Source: an uncultured Akkermansia sp. (lineage in GTDB: Bacteria > Verrucomicrobiota > Verrucomicrobiia > Verrucomicrobiales > Akkermansiaceae). Taken from it: DNA of 6,027 bases. The notes below the pieces were generated by a model. The model made no database searches. It was not told the DNA's origin and saw only the letters and a program-made list of their open reading frames with translations. This document shows, piece after piece, positions 5,802 through 6,027 of this stretch. The translations under genes and the position numbers were made by a program. Every line of letters begins with the position of its first letter. Position 1 is the first letter of the stretch. Where the stretch lies: assembly GCA_947585525.1 (NCBI GenBank), contig CANPXA010000112.1, positions 1-6,027 on the forward strand, in the 5' to 3' direction.

Positions 5802-5830
5802 ATGATAACACCACCTTCCCCTTTTGACAA
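5802..5830 (-). promoter_or_regulatory. Candidate promoter for coaB-rsgA
   Basis: Minus-strand TTGTCA (5830-5825) and TATCAT (5807-5802), spaced by 17 nt, each match the sigma-70 consensus at five of six positions. The expected start of transcription, near 5795, is about 3 nt before the coaB ATG, which would make the coaB message essentially leaderless. The -35 lies 21 nt from the end of the composite repeat at 5852. Confidence 0.5.
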
Positions 5831-5851
5831 TCTCGATTCATCCACGGCCAG

Positions 5852-5935
5852 GGCAAACGCATTAGGAAATGCGTTTGCCTATTTACGATTTACGAATTAC
5901 GATTTACGATTTGAAAATAATGCGCGCTACGCGCG
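5852..5935 (-). repeat. Composite repeat element, copy B (inverted relative to copy A)
   Basis: Read on the minus strand, toward coaB, it has the same order as copy A. First is a small hairpin (5935-5923, stem CGCGC/GCGCG around the loop TAC on the plus strand), then a heptamer array (5912-5881), then a large hairpin with arms GGCAAACGC and GCGTTTGCC (5879-5852). The large-hairpin arms are identical to copy A, but its loop is 10 nt instead of 3. The small hairpin has different stem bases from copy A yet still pairs, keeps the same 3-base loop (TAC, GTA on the other strand) and is followed by GAAT in both copies. It ends 21 nt before the candidate coaB -35. Confidence 0.85.
5881..5912 (-). repeat. 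Heptanucleotide tandem repeat, four full units plus a partial
   Basis: Plus-strand units ATTTACG, ATTTACG, AATTACG, ATTTACG, then a partial ATTT. On the minus strand these are CGTAAAT units, the same as in the array at 812-881. The one variant unit (CGTAATT) is internal here but at the outer end there, so the arrays have changed separately. Confidence 0.93.
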
Positions 5936-6027
5936 GGAATTTTTCCATCGTCCATCGTACAAAACTGCCGACGGCTGTAAAGTCAATTATAATTTTGAGA
6001 GTATTTGCATTTTTCTCGGACCTGTCC
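5936..6027. other. Non-coding right edge
   Basis: No supported gene. A 7-bp tandem duplication (CCATCGT twice, 5945-5958) follows the composite repeat, and a TATAAT at 5988-5993 has no convincing -35. Short frames running into the edge cannot be judged. Confidence 0.4.

Noticed and set aside
5793..5840. Frameshifted remnant of CoaC upstream of coaB
   Set aside because: The short open stretch before the TGA shows no flavoprotein motif.

Overview
This window looks like chromosomal DNA of a Gram-negative (diderm) bacterium. It encodes a secreted outer-membrane beta-barrel protein and a lipobox-bearing lipoprotein, and its candidate promoters resemble sigma-70 sites. The overall flavour (Ala/Pro-rich lipoprotein, stand-alone CoaB, weak Shine-Dalgarno sequences) would fit the Verrucomicrobiota/PVC group. 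That placement is a low-confidence guess; nothing here fixes the taxon. No phage, integrase, transposase, CRISPR, rRNA or tRNA gene is visible.

Layout. On the minus strand at the left edge, 1-535 is the N-terminal part of an outer-membrane beta-barrel protein, cut off by the window. A non-coding stretch of about 450 bp (536-984) follows and is unusually structured: two inverted 22-bp copies of a near-palindrome (570-591, 719-740), then a composite repeat (782-903) made of a small hairpin, ten heptanucleotide units and a second hairpin, then a candidate promoter (926-953). Next is a plus-strand pair: a Pro/Ala-rich lipoprotein (985-1635) whose stop overlaps the GTG start of a prephenate/arogenate dehydrogenase, tyrA (1632-2519). 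A short convergent gap with hairpins separates these from a minus-strand run, read right to left: coaB (5160-5792) and rsgA (4024-5163) with a 4-nt overlap, then ilvE (3101-3952) with its own candidate promoter, then a NUDIX hydrolase (2562-3092) 8 nt behind ilvE. The right edge (5793-6027) carries a candidate coaB promoter and a second, inverted copy of the composite repeat (5852-5935).

The genes are mostly housekeeping: tyrosine biosynthesis (tyrA), branched-chain amino acid transamination (ilvE), coenzyme A synthesis (coaB), 30S ribosome maturation (rsgA) and nucleotide-sugar clean-up (NUDIX). The unexplained biology is in the intergenic DNA. The two composite repeats have the same order (hairpin, heptamer array, hairpin), different stem sequences that still pair in the array-distal hairpin, and the same orientation toward the gene they precede. 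Each lies 21-22 nt upstream of a candidate -35 box. They could be a dispersed non-autonomous repeat family or a promoter-linked regulatory element; this window alone cannot decide.
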